Below are positions 48,501-62,116 of a stretch of DNA of 64,000 bases, piece after piece. Location: positions 164,001 through 228,000 of the forward strand of contig JAZGTN010000179.1 of NCBI GenBank assembly GCA_037783415.1. The letters are read 5' to 3'. Origin of the DNA: Leptasterias polaris. Taxonomy: Eukaryota; Echinodermata; Asteroidea; Forcipulatida; Asteriidae. The position numbers and the translations under genes were made by a program. The notes under the pieces were generated by a model, which was not told the origin of the DNA, did no database searches, and saw only the letters and a program-made list of their open reading frames with translations. Every line of letters begins with the position of its first letter. Position 1 is the stretch's first letter.

Positions 48501-49212
48501 ATCATTCATGCTTCTAAAATGAGAACAAGTTTTGTTAAAAGCAATACCCCCCGAGTATCACTTTAAGTTTACCCAGATTGATATAAAACATTTTTAATAA
48601 AAAACGGCTTGCCTGTCTTCACTTTGTTTGCTCATAAATCGAACAGATTCTAAAATCGGGCAAAGATTAAAATTGAAAATGACATACAGGTGTGACCCCT
48701 GTCTGCACTTAACCCTCTTCACCTCTTCAAAATCGGTTGCGCATGGGCACAGTGATCCGTGGCCGTAGCCGATTTCTCAACATTTAAAAATACAACGAAC
48801 CAGAAATATGGGACAATCCGAAACAATTTTACGATCGTCTTGGTAGTACCTATAATTACGGTGTTAGAAAATAAGCTTATCGACTGTCTTCACTGGAGAA
48901 ATAACGGCCGTATCAGTTGCAACCTTTGAAAAAATGTGGCCCCAAAGGTCTCATTAGGAGCGTTTAAAATGTTATACTATACGCCATATACCGTGAAAGG
49001 GATCTGAAGGGTAAATATATATCAACCGCATAGCTTCAAGTCCGTTTAGGGGGATAAATGTTTCTTGGTTTCTGATGTAGTCCTCAGTTTTTTATGTAGT
49101 CTTCGGCTTACCATGTAGTCCTCGAATTTGTGATGTAGTCTTAAACAAGGTTCTTGAAATTATTTTGTCTCAGTGAAATCACTTTGTAAAATACCAGTAT
49201 CCACACATTATT

Positions 49213-49400
49213 ATGTGACCCAACTTTATGTATATGAAATAACTAGTCTGTGAAAGTTTAGACTCAATCGGTCATTGAAGTCACAAGAAGATAGTGCAAC
49301 CTCCCTATGTTTTCGCTATTAATTAAGAACATAGAGTTTTGGTCTTGGAGAGACTAATTGTTTTACTAATTGCTCAAGAACTATAGCATTTTAAGCAAAA
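49213..49400. repeat. Degenerate fragment of the TTAA-border MITE family
   Basis: The stretch ATATGAAATAACTAGTCTGTGAAAGTTTAGACTCAATCGGTCATTGAAGTCACAAGAAGAT closely follows the internal sequence of the complete element at about 17868-17935 (ATGCATAAAATAACAAGCCTGTGAAAATTTGGACTCAATTGGTCAATGAAGTTGCA). Terminal repeats are absent, so this is an old truncated copy with approximate borders. Confidence 0.5.
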
Positions 49401-50179
49401 ACAATATCAAGGGGAAGTTTCACACCATTACCCATACCGAGCATAAGTTGTGAGCAAATGACACCCAATATGTGCATACAACTTATACATTATGTGTACA
49501 CCCTTAGGGTCGAATCCTTGACTCCTATTATGGACTCGTAGTAAAACGCCGTATTTGGACAAAAGTCACAAATTGTTAACTGTGCAAGCGACAGAATTTC
49601 CAAAAGCCTGCACCTATTTCTTACTCATCAAATGTTTCCCGGCTTACATCTTGTTTCTAAAAAAGTCACTTAATTTTTAACAGTTCCTGCAAACATACGC
49701 TCCCAATGAATACAGCGTTACTCGGTGCTCTCATAGCGTCGCATTACGACGGCGCACTTACCAACCGCCAGGCACAAATCTCAGATGGAAGATAAGAATT
49801 ATACCACCGGAGAAATTGCATTTTAATATGATTGGGTGTGAAAGGTTCCTACAAGGACGTGCTATTGCTTTGGGAGACTTCATCAATAATTTGTGTAACA
49901 ATCCATCAACCAGATTTCTGATATAAAGAAGTTACAATGTATTGCACCCAATGCTCGATTAGGGTTAGCGTTGTTCAGGGCTTGTTGTTGAACTAAACGG
50001 GAGTTGTTGATGTTATCATAACAAGTGGGTGCAAAGTGTGAGTTGAGTGTACATGCGAGCAATCGGTACAACGGATATCACCTTGAGTATTGAGACGTTA
50101 TGTAGACTTACACACATCTGTGTTACTGTTTTCAGGTTTTAGGCAGTTTTTTAAAGGAGACATGCGTTTATATGTTTCA

Positions 50180-50187
<8 letters not shown>

Positions 50188-50210
<23 letters not shown>

Positions 50211-50214
50211 GATA
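50188..50214. repeat. GATA tetranucleotide microsatellite
   Basis: Six to seven GATA units in a row, without interruption. Confidence 0.93.
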
Positions 50215-53107
50215 AATTATTTATAAGCAATTTCTCATTGAAATGGAAGCACTTTCAGAGTGTCTTTGTGTTACCTATATTCTGTGAAAATGGTGTCCAG
50301 AGAGCGTTATTTAACTTACATTGACGTGTTTATGGGAGTAACAACTCATCACTGTTGCCCTTCCCTGATTGTTTAAATTGTGGTTAGTTTTATTGTATGG
50401 CGCTTCTTGAAAATAGAAACAGCGAATGTGCGTCTCCACAAAACCATACTGAAACCTCCCCCCCCCCCCCCCCCCCCACACACACACCGTAATTACCCAT
50501 TTCTTTTGGAACCGGCGATTATTGGATGCGATAAGTCACGCCCAAAGTTGGAGGCTCTCTGACTGTCGCCAGGACCACACCCACTTATCTTCAAAGCGTT
50601 GGGTTTGTTCTGCCAACAAATCGAGACGCTGACTCAGGTTGTCATAACAAAGCATGACATTGTGTTGGTTTTTTGCAAGCTCTGGCCGGGGCAGAATTCT
50701 GCTCAGGAGTATTAAAGAGATAAGCCAATCATGCGTCTTGTAAGTCCAGAAATAACTTTGATCATAAACATGCCAACACCTTCTCTGGAGGTAATTTTCC
50801 TTCAAATTTATCTTACTGTAAAAAGCACAAATTTGAAACAAATTGTGTTTAGAACTAATTTTCACCTTTCGATAGTTTGCGTCTTTAATGCAAACTTTTG
50901 CACTGCTTCAAGTCTAAGCCATCGCGCAGACTACACCCAACTTAAAGAAAGCTTGGCCAAACGGATGAGGGCTATAAGCCGAGCATAATAAATCAGACCC
51001 TTAAAAAGACTTTTAGCTTGATTTTCTCCACATAACATTTTGGTGGAAATTTAAAGCCTGAAATATACAGTTTAAGTATAAGGTGTTAAAAGGCCCTGGG
51101 CTATTTAACAAGCAAGATTGCCTGCCCTGGAGAATTGAATGGAATCAGAATACGAAACCACTGTGTTGCGTGGGTCCTTTGTGGTGCAGACAAACCTCTT
51201 TCCCAGTTGTTTACCATGAGCGCTCTTTCCTTTCCGAAGGGATTGCGCCAGCTCTCGACAACAAGGGGCAGGGGAGACTAATAAACGGCTGCGTTTTGTG
51301 ATCCGATATCTGGTATTTTGCGGGTCGGCTGCTCCGGGAGTTTAACAATTGGAAACCGATCCGGAATCGTTCACAATTTGGCTGTTTTCAAGAAGAGGAA
51401 AAGTGTGAACTTGCATCTCAGAGGGTTTGATACTCTGAAAGAGCGAGGTTCTCTCCACATTGCAACGGTTCTGTATCATAGAACTCCCCAGTCTAACGAA
51501 TTCAGTGCCCGAGCATAGGGGAATAAGAGTTCAAATCAAATACAAAATTGCTCCCTGTGAGGTTGGTTGATTACAGGTTGCCACGGGGAAATCGGTTTCA
51601 ACAAGACTATAAAGCCCTTCGTATTGATTTGAATTCGTTTATCACCAAACCGATAAATAAAATACAGTTCTTTGCCCTATCCTGGCCTTTTGAAACAACA
51701 ATATAACTTGAACATAGCCATACACCGTCTATACTTAGTACATTTGCACGACCAGGCCAGACTGAAAATTGTTAGTATAAATATATATATAATTTATATA
51801 TATATATAGGCCTACATGTACATGTGCATGTATGTATAACTATATTTACTGGTTTGGAGGCTATGAGAAGGTTTCTTCATTAAAATACCTGAGCATTGAG
51901 CCAGTGTCACAACAACAATTCTTCTTGTGGGAGACAAATTACACGTAATAGGCCTACTCTGTTGGTGCTTTTCCGGAACAATGCAACTTCGGAGCCCTAA
52001 ATGAGCCACGGGAGCGATAGCCCTTTCAAGTTCTGACAAATGCCAGTTGTGTTGGACAAACCATGGACAAACTGAACAGTTGGACTAATGGACTATCCAA
52101 TTAATGACTCTTTATTCCCTGTGTTCATTTTAGTCCAGATAAGATACGTCCTTTTGCCGTAAACTTTGGGCCTGTCCTAATGGATGGGATAATTCTGACA
52201 CAAATCCAAAGACTTCATCCTCGTCACGATGGTTCTTGGATTAAGTTCTTTTGGCGGTTGTTCATTCTATACACGTACGCCCAATTCAGTGTGATGTGGT
52301 GATATTGATGTATTCCAACGGAACTCGAGCTGTAAAGCGTCACCTATACGGACTATTTTGGACTTAATATGCTTTCGATTGGGTGGAAAGCACAAAGGTG
52401 CTTAATACGGTGCGGCAATGACAATCATGTTAATTTCACAAGGATACCATACGGATCCACATTTTGAATCGAGGTTAACTCCAGTACACAAGCAAGGTGC
52501 AAATATTGTGCCTATAGTAAAGCTTTGACCTTAAAAACATTTTCTATAGTGTAAATGGAATTTCTTTAAGACCTCTACTATGTCAAACGACATGAGCGCA
52601 AAAGTGTTTTTTAAGTTATTTTTTCCTTATCAGAAGGTCTACAGAAAATCTGACAATATTGACACGATCATATTCATTTTCTAGCTGAACACTACATGGC
52701 CGAATATTACCGAACGGAAACGAGCCGTCACGAAACTCGTTATCCGATTCCATACCGAGGTCTACCACAACTTTTAAGCAATATGTTACAGACAGTTATT
52801 TAAGTTAATGACTGTATGTGTCGCCTATGATTAATACGAACTGCTTGTTACCCAAAAAGAACATCCTTGCATAAACACAACATTTTGTGTGCAATCTTTT
52901 TAGGCTACAAAATCCAACAAACTTGAAAACATAAATTACCACAAAGTATAGGTTGCATACATGAGACCTACTTAGTTCATACAGGTTGTATTATTTAAGT
53001 CAATTTAGCTTGAAATCTGGCTGCTACCAGTTTGAAAAGATGAAGATCGTGACGCTATTTTTCTATACCCGTGCACGTTTGCAAGCAACACTTAAGCACT
53101 TGACCAA

Positions 53108-53270
53108 TATGCAAGATACCCAAGAGAGAATCACAATTAACACCATAAAATAACATTGTGTTGGTAGAAATTAGTGTTATTTTAACACCATGTGTTGTAA
53201 GGTTTGTTTCTTTGTATCTGAATGTGACAACACCCATGGTGTCAAATTTAACACCAAGTTTTGCAGTGTA
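53108..53270. mobile_element. TGTTAAAATAACA-type foldback MITE, left-truncated copy
   Basis: It contains TAACACCATAAAATAACA, TTAGTGTTATTTTAACACCATG, GTATCTGAATGTGACAACACCCATGGTGTCAAATTTAACACC and the end AAGTTTTGCAGTGTA. These words match the complete copy at 56113-56346 in the same order. The left terminal CACTGCAAA end is missing. Confidence 0.65.
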
Positions 53271-55399
53271 AATAGTTTCCACTTTAAAATTTCTCCGCGT
53301 CTTTAAAGGCAATAAAGTCTTGAAAAGTTTTATATTGTGAAAGCTTTTGTGTTCTGACCTCCCTCTCGCGAAAAGCCGTTCGACTCATTCCAATTAATTT
53401 TAAAATCTGATAATCGTCAGTTTCAAAACTATTTAATGATGGGCCACTCTCTGCTATACAAACCATGGTCTTCTTAGATAGATTTTACAGAATACACGGC
53501 AATGTTTCTGAAAGTCAAGTAAACAAATACGCCAATGTCCCAACGGTTACTCGCAAATATTTCTTTAAACGAGCCATGCACGTACCTGAGTTCTGATCGA
53601 TATCCACTTCTACATGTGGTACAGAAGACCTGGAGAATAGTTTATATGTGCTTAAGTAATGCAAAGATGATCAGACCATAAATGCGAATTCAATCTATCA
53701 AAATCCCATTGTGGCTCCACTTGATTTGACGAAGAAATGTGGTTTACGTTTACATTATACCGAAAGAAAGAAGACACATTCATCACTGAATTCAAAACCA
53801 ATTAATTCAAGCGCTGAGAGGTCTTCGGACGTTGGGCGCTATATTAAGTGTTTGTATTTATCATTTTTACTATTATAAAATAATATCAATTTAGATCATA
53901 CTTCTGTACATTCATCTTAAACCAGGGACTACTATGGTATCGCAAAACAAATATATTGTAACATATCTTTAATCGCAAGTGTATGCGGGTTTGATGGGAA
54001 CCATGTGGCGGTACCCTTGGAGGGTTAATATCTCATAGTTAACGAACATTCTACGATGTCACACTGTATTAAGAGCGTGCAAAATCAAATCTTATTTAGA
54101 GGCTACCCATTGTAGACGCCGCTTGCCCACTCCTCTCAAACAGCACCGGTTATACCAACAAAAGATCGCCGACTGTTTTTTAATCATAGCGAGTCTACTA
54201 ATTACAATGTCACATCCTATTTGAAAAATAACAAGTACAATAAATTGGCAGATAATCAGCAATTGCAGGTTTTGGAATTGAATTAAAAACCTCATCGGAT
54301 AATTTCAGTTAGGCGCACTGGCATGTTGGTTTAAAGGTGAAATACCAGGAGGTACAGTTCAAGCATATTGAAGAATAAAGGGGTGGGTATACTGCTTGTT
54401 AGTAATATCATTTTTTTATCGTATTATTAATTCAAAAATTAACTTGAAATTTACACACAAACACACATTTTTGTGAATCCAGTAAATTGAGGACTTCTCT
54501 TTGTTCTCCTATTGTTTGGACTTATAGCCATTGTTTGGCTAAGTATATTCTAGCGACATCCCCATTGGTTTTGTACACGAAAGCGAAGCGAGGACGTTTT
54601 CGCTCTGTCAAACACCCTGACCTTTTTTGTTAAGGTCCTCGGTTACAGTGTAAACACGCTTACACAAACTTTCTTTCATTTAAGAATACTGGATCCCCCA
54701 CCCCATGTTAGTTTATTATGCGGTTTGCACAAATCCCGAACATACCTTCAAAATCTTTTTCCAACCCTATACGGGGAGCTCAATGCTGAAGGTGTACGCC
54801 CCCACCCCCTCTCCTCTCTAACGTCCCCCCCCCCTTACCGGCGTGCTTTAACTGCCCATACTCCCGTCCTTCCATTAATAGTCACCTGCAACGATCTACT
54901 TTTATTCTTTGACGTACATTTACATTTTCTTTTCGGTAGTAAAAAAAAAAAAAAATAAAAGGAAAAAAACAGGGAAAATAAACAAGACGTGCCACTCTGC
55001 CGACAGCGATGTGTGCCTACCACTCCATAATGCATCCAAGAGAATTGAAATAACACCACGTCTGTATCAAACCTTTTACCATTGTTTTAATAATAGTATT
55101 TTTAAAGCTTGGTTCAAGCTTTGCAGATATAGTTTGTGGGTTGACTTCAGTGTTAGACTGTGTAAAGGTTTGTTGGTAGAGCAGCAACAAAAACAAGTGG
55201 AAAGGTCCTTGATGTATAGCTTCTTATGTATGACATCGAAATGGGTTTAAGTATATATAGGTCTACATCAAATCCATTGTGGGTGTACTGTGCAAGTGTT
55301 TTCTGCCATAGGCCTATATGAGGCAAATACGAGGGTTCGAGTTTCCGCACAAGGCATCTCCGACCAATGTTGTTCAAGCACAGTCGAGTAACCAGAGGA

Positions 55400-55456
55400 G
55401 GCAGGGGCAGGCGGGGCAGGGGCAGGGGCAGGGGCAGGGGCAGGGGCAGGGGCGGG
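55400..55456. repeat. GGGGCA hexamer microsatellite
   Basis: About nine GGGGCA units run up to a CCCGGGCGGGACC flank with a C run. Open frames here (Gly-Gln/Gly-Arg on plus, Pro-Ala on minus) arise from the repeat. Confidence 0.93.
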
Positions 55457-56112
55457 ACCCCCCGGGCGGGACCCCCCCCCCCTCAAACCCTTGCCCCATC
55501 CCCCAGAACCCTTGCCCATCCCTCACCCACCCAATTGCGATCGAAAAATACACAATAATGTATGGTTCGATACATTAATAATTATTTACGTAAATAACAA
55601 ATATAAACATTAAAAACCTTTTTTTGTATGCATTTTGAAACATAACAATAAAATAACATAAACAATTTTTTTTTAAATCAATAAAAAATCATGCCCCTGC
55701 TCTGATCCCCCCTCCCGAATGGCTTACGTTACGGGTACGGGTATACGTATACGCAAGCGTAAATGCGTCCCAGTAATGCTGGAAAACAATGCAATTGAAA
55801 AAAGGGACGTTAATTGGCCTGTGCCAATCGGGATTAAGCAACTACATTAAAACAAGGTGGCGCAGTGTGTATAAATTAAATTTCTGAAGAATGTGCATCA
55901 ATCAAAATAACAATCTGTTTTAGTCAATTAGCAGTGTCAAACTTCGAGGCTAATTCATCATTTACCCTTTTAGAAAAATAAATGAAGATTAGTTACATCA
56001 GGCATTTACATCTGCAGAGGGTTCAATCACGGTTCAATGAATGCTTGACGTTCTCCATCAAAGGGGCCTATTGAATTCCTGCCCCACAACAACCCGAAGC
56101 TTTGCATCTACT

Positions 56113-56346
56113 ACACTGCAAATACTGGGGTGTTAAAATTGACACCATGTGTGTTGTCAAATGTAGATACCCCAAAAGAATCAAAATTTACACCTGATAG
56201 GATGTTAAAATAACACAAATTTCTGTCAAAACAATTATATTGGTGTTATTTTAACACCCTATTGTGTAAATCGTGATTCGTTTTGGGTATCTATATATGA
56301 CAACACCAATGGTGTCAATGTTAACACCCCAGTTTTTGCAGCGTGT
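56113..56346. mobile_element. TGTTAAAATAACA-type foldback MITE
   Basis: The left end ACACTGCAAATACTGGGGTGTTAA and the right end TTAACACCCCAGTTTTTGCA with GCGTG are inverted copies of each other. The inner parts also pair: GACACCATGTGTGTTGTCA against TGACAACACCAATGGTGTC, GTAGATACCCCAAAAGAATC against GATTCGTTTTGGGTATCTA, and AGGATGTTAAAATAACA against TGTTATTTTAACACCCT. The whole ~234 bp can therefore form a long hairpin. No protein is encoded. The target duplication is unclear. Confidence 0.75.
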
Positions 56347-59300
56347 ACCCAAGGACGGCACTCTTGCAGCAAGGTACAAATAATTAACGACACTATAAGA
56401 AAACACAAGCATCCAAGATTTGTCTGATCGGATACTATTAAAAAGTATAACTTTCAACTTCGCGCTTACCTGTGTTATCTTTGTGGACAGTTTTGTTTTC
56501 TTTCTGAAGCCACAAATCTGTCAACCCGAGTCTTTTGTGCAGGTCGTGATGCCCGAGTCTCTTTTTCCTCCTCGAAAAACAGTTTGGGTTGTTTTTGCAC
56601 AACCGCGGAAATGTTCACAAACTTCCTTCTCGCCCCAACCTTTCCACCGAGGGCAAAATGTCTATGTATCGGCGTCGTTTTCTGACTTTTCCCACTCGAG
56701 TTAGCTGACCAGCCGGCCTCAAACGCGCCGTAATTGTGTAGTTTGACAAGTTTAAAAAATGATTCATGGATTTAAGAGCTGAGGGCGTAGATTACCAAAC
56801 AGCCAGCATCAGGCCCCTCTCTGCTCTACAAACTCTTTGTATCAATACCAGATAATTTCCCAGCCGTTGCTGCTTCGAGCCGGTGTAGCTCGTTGTTTGG
56901 TCTAAGTTTCTCAGTCCACAAACCTCCCACTCTGCTGGTACACCTCAGGCCGTGACGAGATCAGCGGTTTTATCCCTGGTCTTTTCGGCCGGTTTTAAGT
57001 ACCAGGTCCTCAGGTATCCTGGCTAAGGAGGCCGTTCGACAAGCGGCTCAAGTTCCGGGTGACATGTCACTGTAACCCAAGATCACTTTTCAGAGTCAGT
57101 GTACCGTGATCCTCTTGTCGCACCATGGCCCCTGAGTGGTGTACGATGGTAGCAGTGTCAGCCGTTCGGAAGTTTGAACAGTTTGGGGTCCTATAATGAA
57201 GGGAGTGATTGCCTTACTGTATTTAGATTTCTTTCTTTGGGAAAAAAAACTGCGATCAAGGACACCACAGCATTCTTGATAACTGGTGAATGTGACCAGA
57301 TTGTGCGACGTGTTAAATGAAAAGAACGAGTAGAGACTCGTACGAGTAATGCCCAGAACAATACCCGAACATTTGAAGATAAATATAAATACATAACAAA
57401 TTATATAATTAAAAGAAAAACTATTAAAACAAAAATACATGAGGAATTTCTGTTTTAAAATTAAGTTATAAAAATACTATTTCTGAAATTTAGTTTAAGA
57501 TTACAGAAAACAAAATGCATGCAAAGAACTTAAATTCACAAAGACCGAGTTCCGCTACTGAAACAGCAATTTGAGCTCTTTGAGTCGGGTCGAGATTCCA
57601 AATCAGTTCCAATCTCAACTGATTTTTTCGTAATTATGTGGACTCTTAACAAGCTGGGGGTGTGCTAAAAAAAAGTTGAAAATATTGGCTTTAGTGTTTT
57701 TCAGTGACATTTTATTCATGCTCAGGCAAGTTTACGTATTTTAGTTAGTTTGGGTTTTGTTATTTTATTTTTATTCTTAAATTAATAAGCAACCTTCTTT
57801 ACAACCATAGTTATCCTTTTCCTCTCCTACAAATGACACATTTAATCTACGTTAAACGTATTTATAGGGAGAACTGTGTTCTCAATGGAATTCAATAAAT
57901 TTTGAATCATAATTATTGTTTCAGGCATTTAAACTGAACTTGACTTTCTGGCTATCCCCTGCGGGTCACCTATTGACTCAACCACGAGCACGCTATCCAG
58001 GGGGGTTGGGGAATAATCCCCAGGGTCACGCTGTGGTAAATCACCACAGAGAACAAGAAAACAAAAAAACATGACTAATTTATTTCCTGCAAGTGCAAAA
58101 CAAACACAGATAGCATCCGCAGCTTAATCATTAACATTACACCCCGAGTCGTAACATCCGGGATCTTTGGGGATATCGGTATTTCCTGCGTGATTTGAGA
58201 GAGCGCCCTCTTCCCTTCCGAGGTTTAAGGGACTTAAGTCCGAACCTCGGCTAAGGCTCCGTCTCCTTCTCACGACTCTATGTTAGAAACACTGTGCAAA
58301 ATTGACTTCGCTTCAAAATTAACAACGGTTCCCAAGCCAGAGCCGTAGCCACAAGGCGAGGTTTTCGAAAAGGCCTAATGATCAAACAAGCCTATTTACA
58401 AACTATTTTTCAATCATTGATCAGATGGCTATTAGTATTGACAGAACATCCCGCTAAAAATCATATCAACGTACTTTTATTCTGGCGGGGAGTCCACCCC
58501 CTCCCTCTCCCCAAGAAACTCGTCTGTAAGGAAAAACAAGAAACATTTGTAAATTCTTACTGACCAGGTAAATGGAGGATTGGTTGATTTACTATTTTTT
58601 TTAAACACCGACATATTTTCTCTGTGGTGAGCATTTTTGTTTAAAGTCCTGGGTCCAGATAACTCAAACAGCCCGGGGCTGCTTTGTTTAGTTGACGTTT
58701 ATTGTTACCACTGATGCGGTTTCAAACTCTCTAGCTAATTAAAACTCCGCTAGTGTTTCGTAGGGACCTCCCTTGACCAGATAAATATTTGTGTAAACAC
58801 TTGTGTTGTATTTCCAAATTCAGGACCCTCCTGTCAGTTTTCACTTCTCACTGTACTTTATGGTCGTCTGATCGTTAGCATTCTTGAAATTTCTGATTAC
58901 GATCTGTGGTTATAATCTGCAAATCGGGAAAAAAGGAGACCACAGAAAGTTTCTGTTTCTTAAAAAGATTGTGAACCTTGGATTTAATTCCATTTTCCCA
59001 AGTTGTGCTTCCAGTGGTTTCAGAGGATTAATTTAGGACCGCGTCCTCTTTGGCAGCTACAGTTGTGACTGTTGCTGAGGGTTCTGTTAATATCCTCCAT
59101 AGGGCTGTTCCCCATAAGCTCCGGTTTATTTGAACAGCCTCCTTACTCATTGCTTATAAAGTTACATTTTTCAATATCATTATCATCGGTCATGTTTACT
59201 CTTTGCTTGTATTGTACTACTACATTTGTGTCCAAATGGTTTTGTTTTGTCTAATATTGAGAGTATATACGGAATGTTACTTTTGAATTGAATTGAATTG

Positions 59301-61936
59301 AATGTCTTATACTTTAATTGATGTTGACGCCGTGATCCAGCTTACCCTGTTTGCCATTCATGTGCCTGGAAACTTGTAGCAAGACCACAGGTCTAGATAA
59401 CTAAACTGTGGATCCATTGAAAACGCCGCCAGGCGCTATGAGGATAAAAAACCGGGGAAATGCGCGCTATCAGCCAATGAGAGGTTTGCCATTGACCTCC
59501 AGTTGGGCGCTGTTTGAGCTCGTGACGTCATAATATTGCAAGGGGTCTTTTGCTCGAAAAGTGGACACTTTGTGATCATCTTATGTCATGCTCCCCGTAT
59601 TAATTAGCAATTATTATGCGCTCTGATAAAGGTGCCAGTCTAACCTATCTGTCCTCATTTTGATTACATCGTCGTGCGTAACATGTGTAGTGAATTAGCA
59701 ATGGTTAATGAAGCAAGAAGTATAATAGTAGGCTGATGACGTAGTGTATCAAGGCCGTGATGTAAACCAGTTTTAATTGTTTGTCCGTATCCTTGGCAAT
59801 AAAACAATTCTCTGGAAAGAATCATTCTCTAATCAGCTGGTTTCGCTAATAAAGTTTGCACTGAAAATCTGCCAACATGGTTTTCAGAAATAAGCGCGTT
59901 AATTTTCATGAAAACAAAAGTACAGCTTTTATTAAAAATAGGATATAGGACAAGTGTAAGCATTCAGCTGAAAGACACCCAGTCGGATCTATTCTTAGCT
60001 GACAACTCGCCTGGTCCTTGAGTTGTTGTACCTAGGGTAAATACTAATAGGCTATGGACGAGTATTATTCACTTCCACATACCTCTAAAACGGCTCTTTA
60101 AATTGGGATAATTGTCTCAATTTCTTCATTAAATTTGGCCTTACTTAAAGATAATCAATTATCTTTAGATTCTTTTTTTTAATAGTCGACTTTAAAAAAC
60201 CCTGACTTTTCACTTTCAGACAGTTACTCTGAACCTGAACTCCAGGGTCTAGGGGCCTCCACTTCCACATCCCATCCGCACCATTTAGATCAGTCGGCTT
60301 AATAGCAAATGAGTCATGCAAATACTGAATGCATTGGAATTCCCCGGTGGGTAATAATCAAACAAAAGGACCCGGTAGACAAGCAAGATAAGATTGAAAC
60401 AATGATGAAGAGCACATAGTCTGAAGCCGCCCCGGATAATATAGAGCATGTTCCCCCCACACCCCATGTGTGCTTGTGGAAGCACAGCCCCCGTGGGTTG
60501 ACAAGCTCACACGTGCGAGCAGTCGTCGGCGCTATACATGAGCGGACAGCGTAATCATCAATATTTTTAGCTGAAACATTCCCGTAAAGCATAACCATGG
60601 AGGAACCACCCTATGCTGATAATAGTTCACTTGATTGAGAGTGACAGGAGCAATGAGAATGCGTTTAAACCCGGGTTGGTCTTTCATTATTTCCCCCTTT
60701 TGTCTCATGCCTAGTCTGGACAGGCGCCAGGCGCCATCACTTACTTTTTTTTTTTTTTAGGCTGCTCATCGTATTGTAAATTGTGTACCATGGAGGAAGA
60801 ACGTCCTTCTTCTGTTAATTATACTATGATGCAGAATCGAATCGTCCGTGTATTTTTCTCTTCCTGGATTGAAAAGCATTGAACTCGAAAGCCAAATACA
60901 ACCCCATGTTTATGTCCACAATTATATACAACATTGGAACCACATCCAACCATACCGGCCCTAACAACTGGTAACTCATTCCAAGAAATACACAGTACAC
61001 ATACACACCAAAAGAGATGAGTAATGGAGAACAACGGAAAAGGAAACTAAAAATCAAAAACAGATCGTAGGCCAACCATCGCATTAAAATAAGAGTGTTT
61101 GTTGAAAGACAGCTTTAAAAATTCCAACAATGGTGGCGCTATTCTTAAATTTGCGTCCGCGAGGGTGCACAACACTAACAAGCTTCCCATATCAACCAAT
61201 ACTGAATTCAAACAGAAAATATTAAATAATTTACTCAAAGGATTTTTTTTCTTTCTCAGCCTTTGTAGGTATATTTACTGACAACTATGAAAACACCTAA
61301 ATAGAATCAGTAACCTTGCCAGACTTCATCTTGAAAAAAATTTGCTCAACGTTCGTAGTCAAACTACGTTCATTTTACAGGTCTAGTAAATGTTCCAGAT
61401 TAAAACTAAACAATATCAGACCATTTTTCAACAATCCTTAAAAGTTATGATCTTCAAATCTTTGATATAAAAACAAATTGGGGCTTATGTTTCTTAGGCT
61501 GTGATGCACCCGGCACCCGTAATTCAAAGGATACCTACCTAATGTAAAGTTCATTTGATGATAGGTTTTAGTGATAAGTTTCAGTCACGTAGCTATAGAC
61601 GATGTGACCTGTGACATCACATGTTAACAAAAGAGCCACAGAGCCTGGACTTCCTGCAGGCACATTATTTTGTACACAGATCAATGGAAGAAAACAACAA
61701 ATATTATGTTTTACAGAGATTGCACTGTCTGATTTTTCTCAACTTTTGATATGAGAAAGGGGGGACATCTCAAAAGCTGTACAGCTGTTGCTTTTGTAAA
61801 GTTTGAATTTATGTGAAAATTATGACACAAAATGTAAAATTTCCCATATAGCCTGTGTAGTATCTTGCCCGGCAGGAAACACTTTAGAATGTACAAGGTC
61901 ACCACTCTGTAAACTTTAATGTAACATGGTCTATAG
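56347..61936. other. No recognisable feature except small repeats
   Basis: A GAATT pentamer run (about 59283-59303) is the only tandem repeat noted. No exon or mobile element could be supported. Confidence 0.45.
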
Positions 61937-62116
61937 CAATACACCGATCCATTAAGCCACGCCCATTTCTCATTGACCAATCACAACCGCGAAATCTGAT
62001 CACCATTTGAGCCGTTTGGTGATCTTTGTTCCGATCTTTGCACTAATGGTGATCGGGTTTCGCGGCTGTGATTGGTCAACTCGTAAGGAGGCGGGGCTTA
62101 ATGGATCGATCTATTG
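61937..62116. mobile_element. Foldback MITE, ~180 bp, with long terminal inverted repeats
   Basis: The two ends are inverted copies. The left end reads CAATACACCGATCCATTAAG followed by CCACGCCC. The right end, reversed, reads CAATAGATCGATCCATTAAG followed by CCCCGCC. The match continues inward through a (T)GACCAATCACA(A/G)CCGCGAAA block. The centre is a further hairpin, GATCACCA...TGGTGATC. Almost the whole element can therefore fold on itself, as expected for a non-autonomous DNA transposon. No coding capacity is present. It sits just beyond the 3' end of the arrestin-domain gene. No clear target-site duplication was seen and the superfamily is undetermined. Confidence 0.75.

Larger units (their letters stand above)
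45555..53107. other. Mostly unrecognised
   Basis: Besides the GATA and poly-C tracts and the MITE fragment at 49213, there is a small irregular repeat at about 49072-49145 (GATGTAGTCCTC, TATGTAGTCTTC, CATGTAGTCCTC, GATGTAGTCTT). A 117-codon frame at 47344-47697 shows no recognised motif. Confidence 0.4.

Noticed and set aside
55268..55578. Gly/Gln/Arg- or Pro/Ala-rich proteins on both strands
   Set aside because: Produced by the GGGGCA microsatellite and a neighbouring C run.
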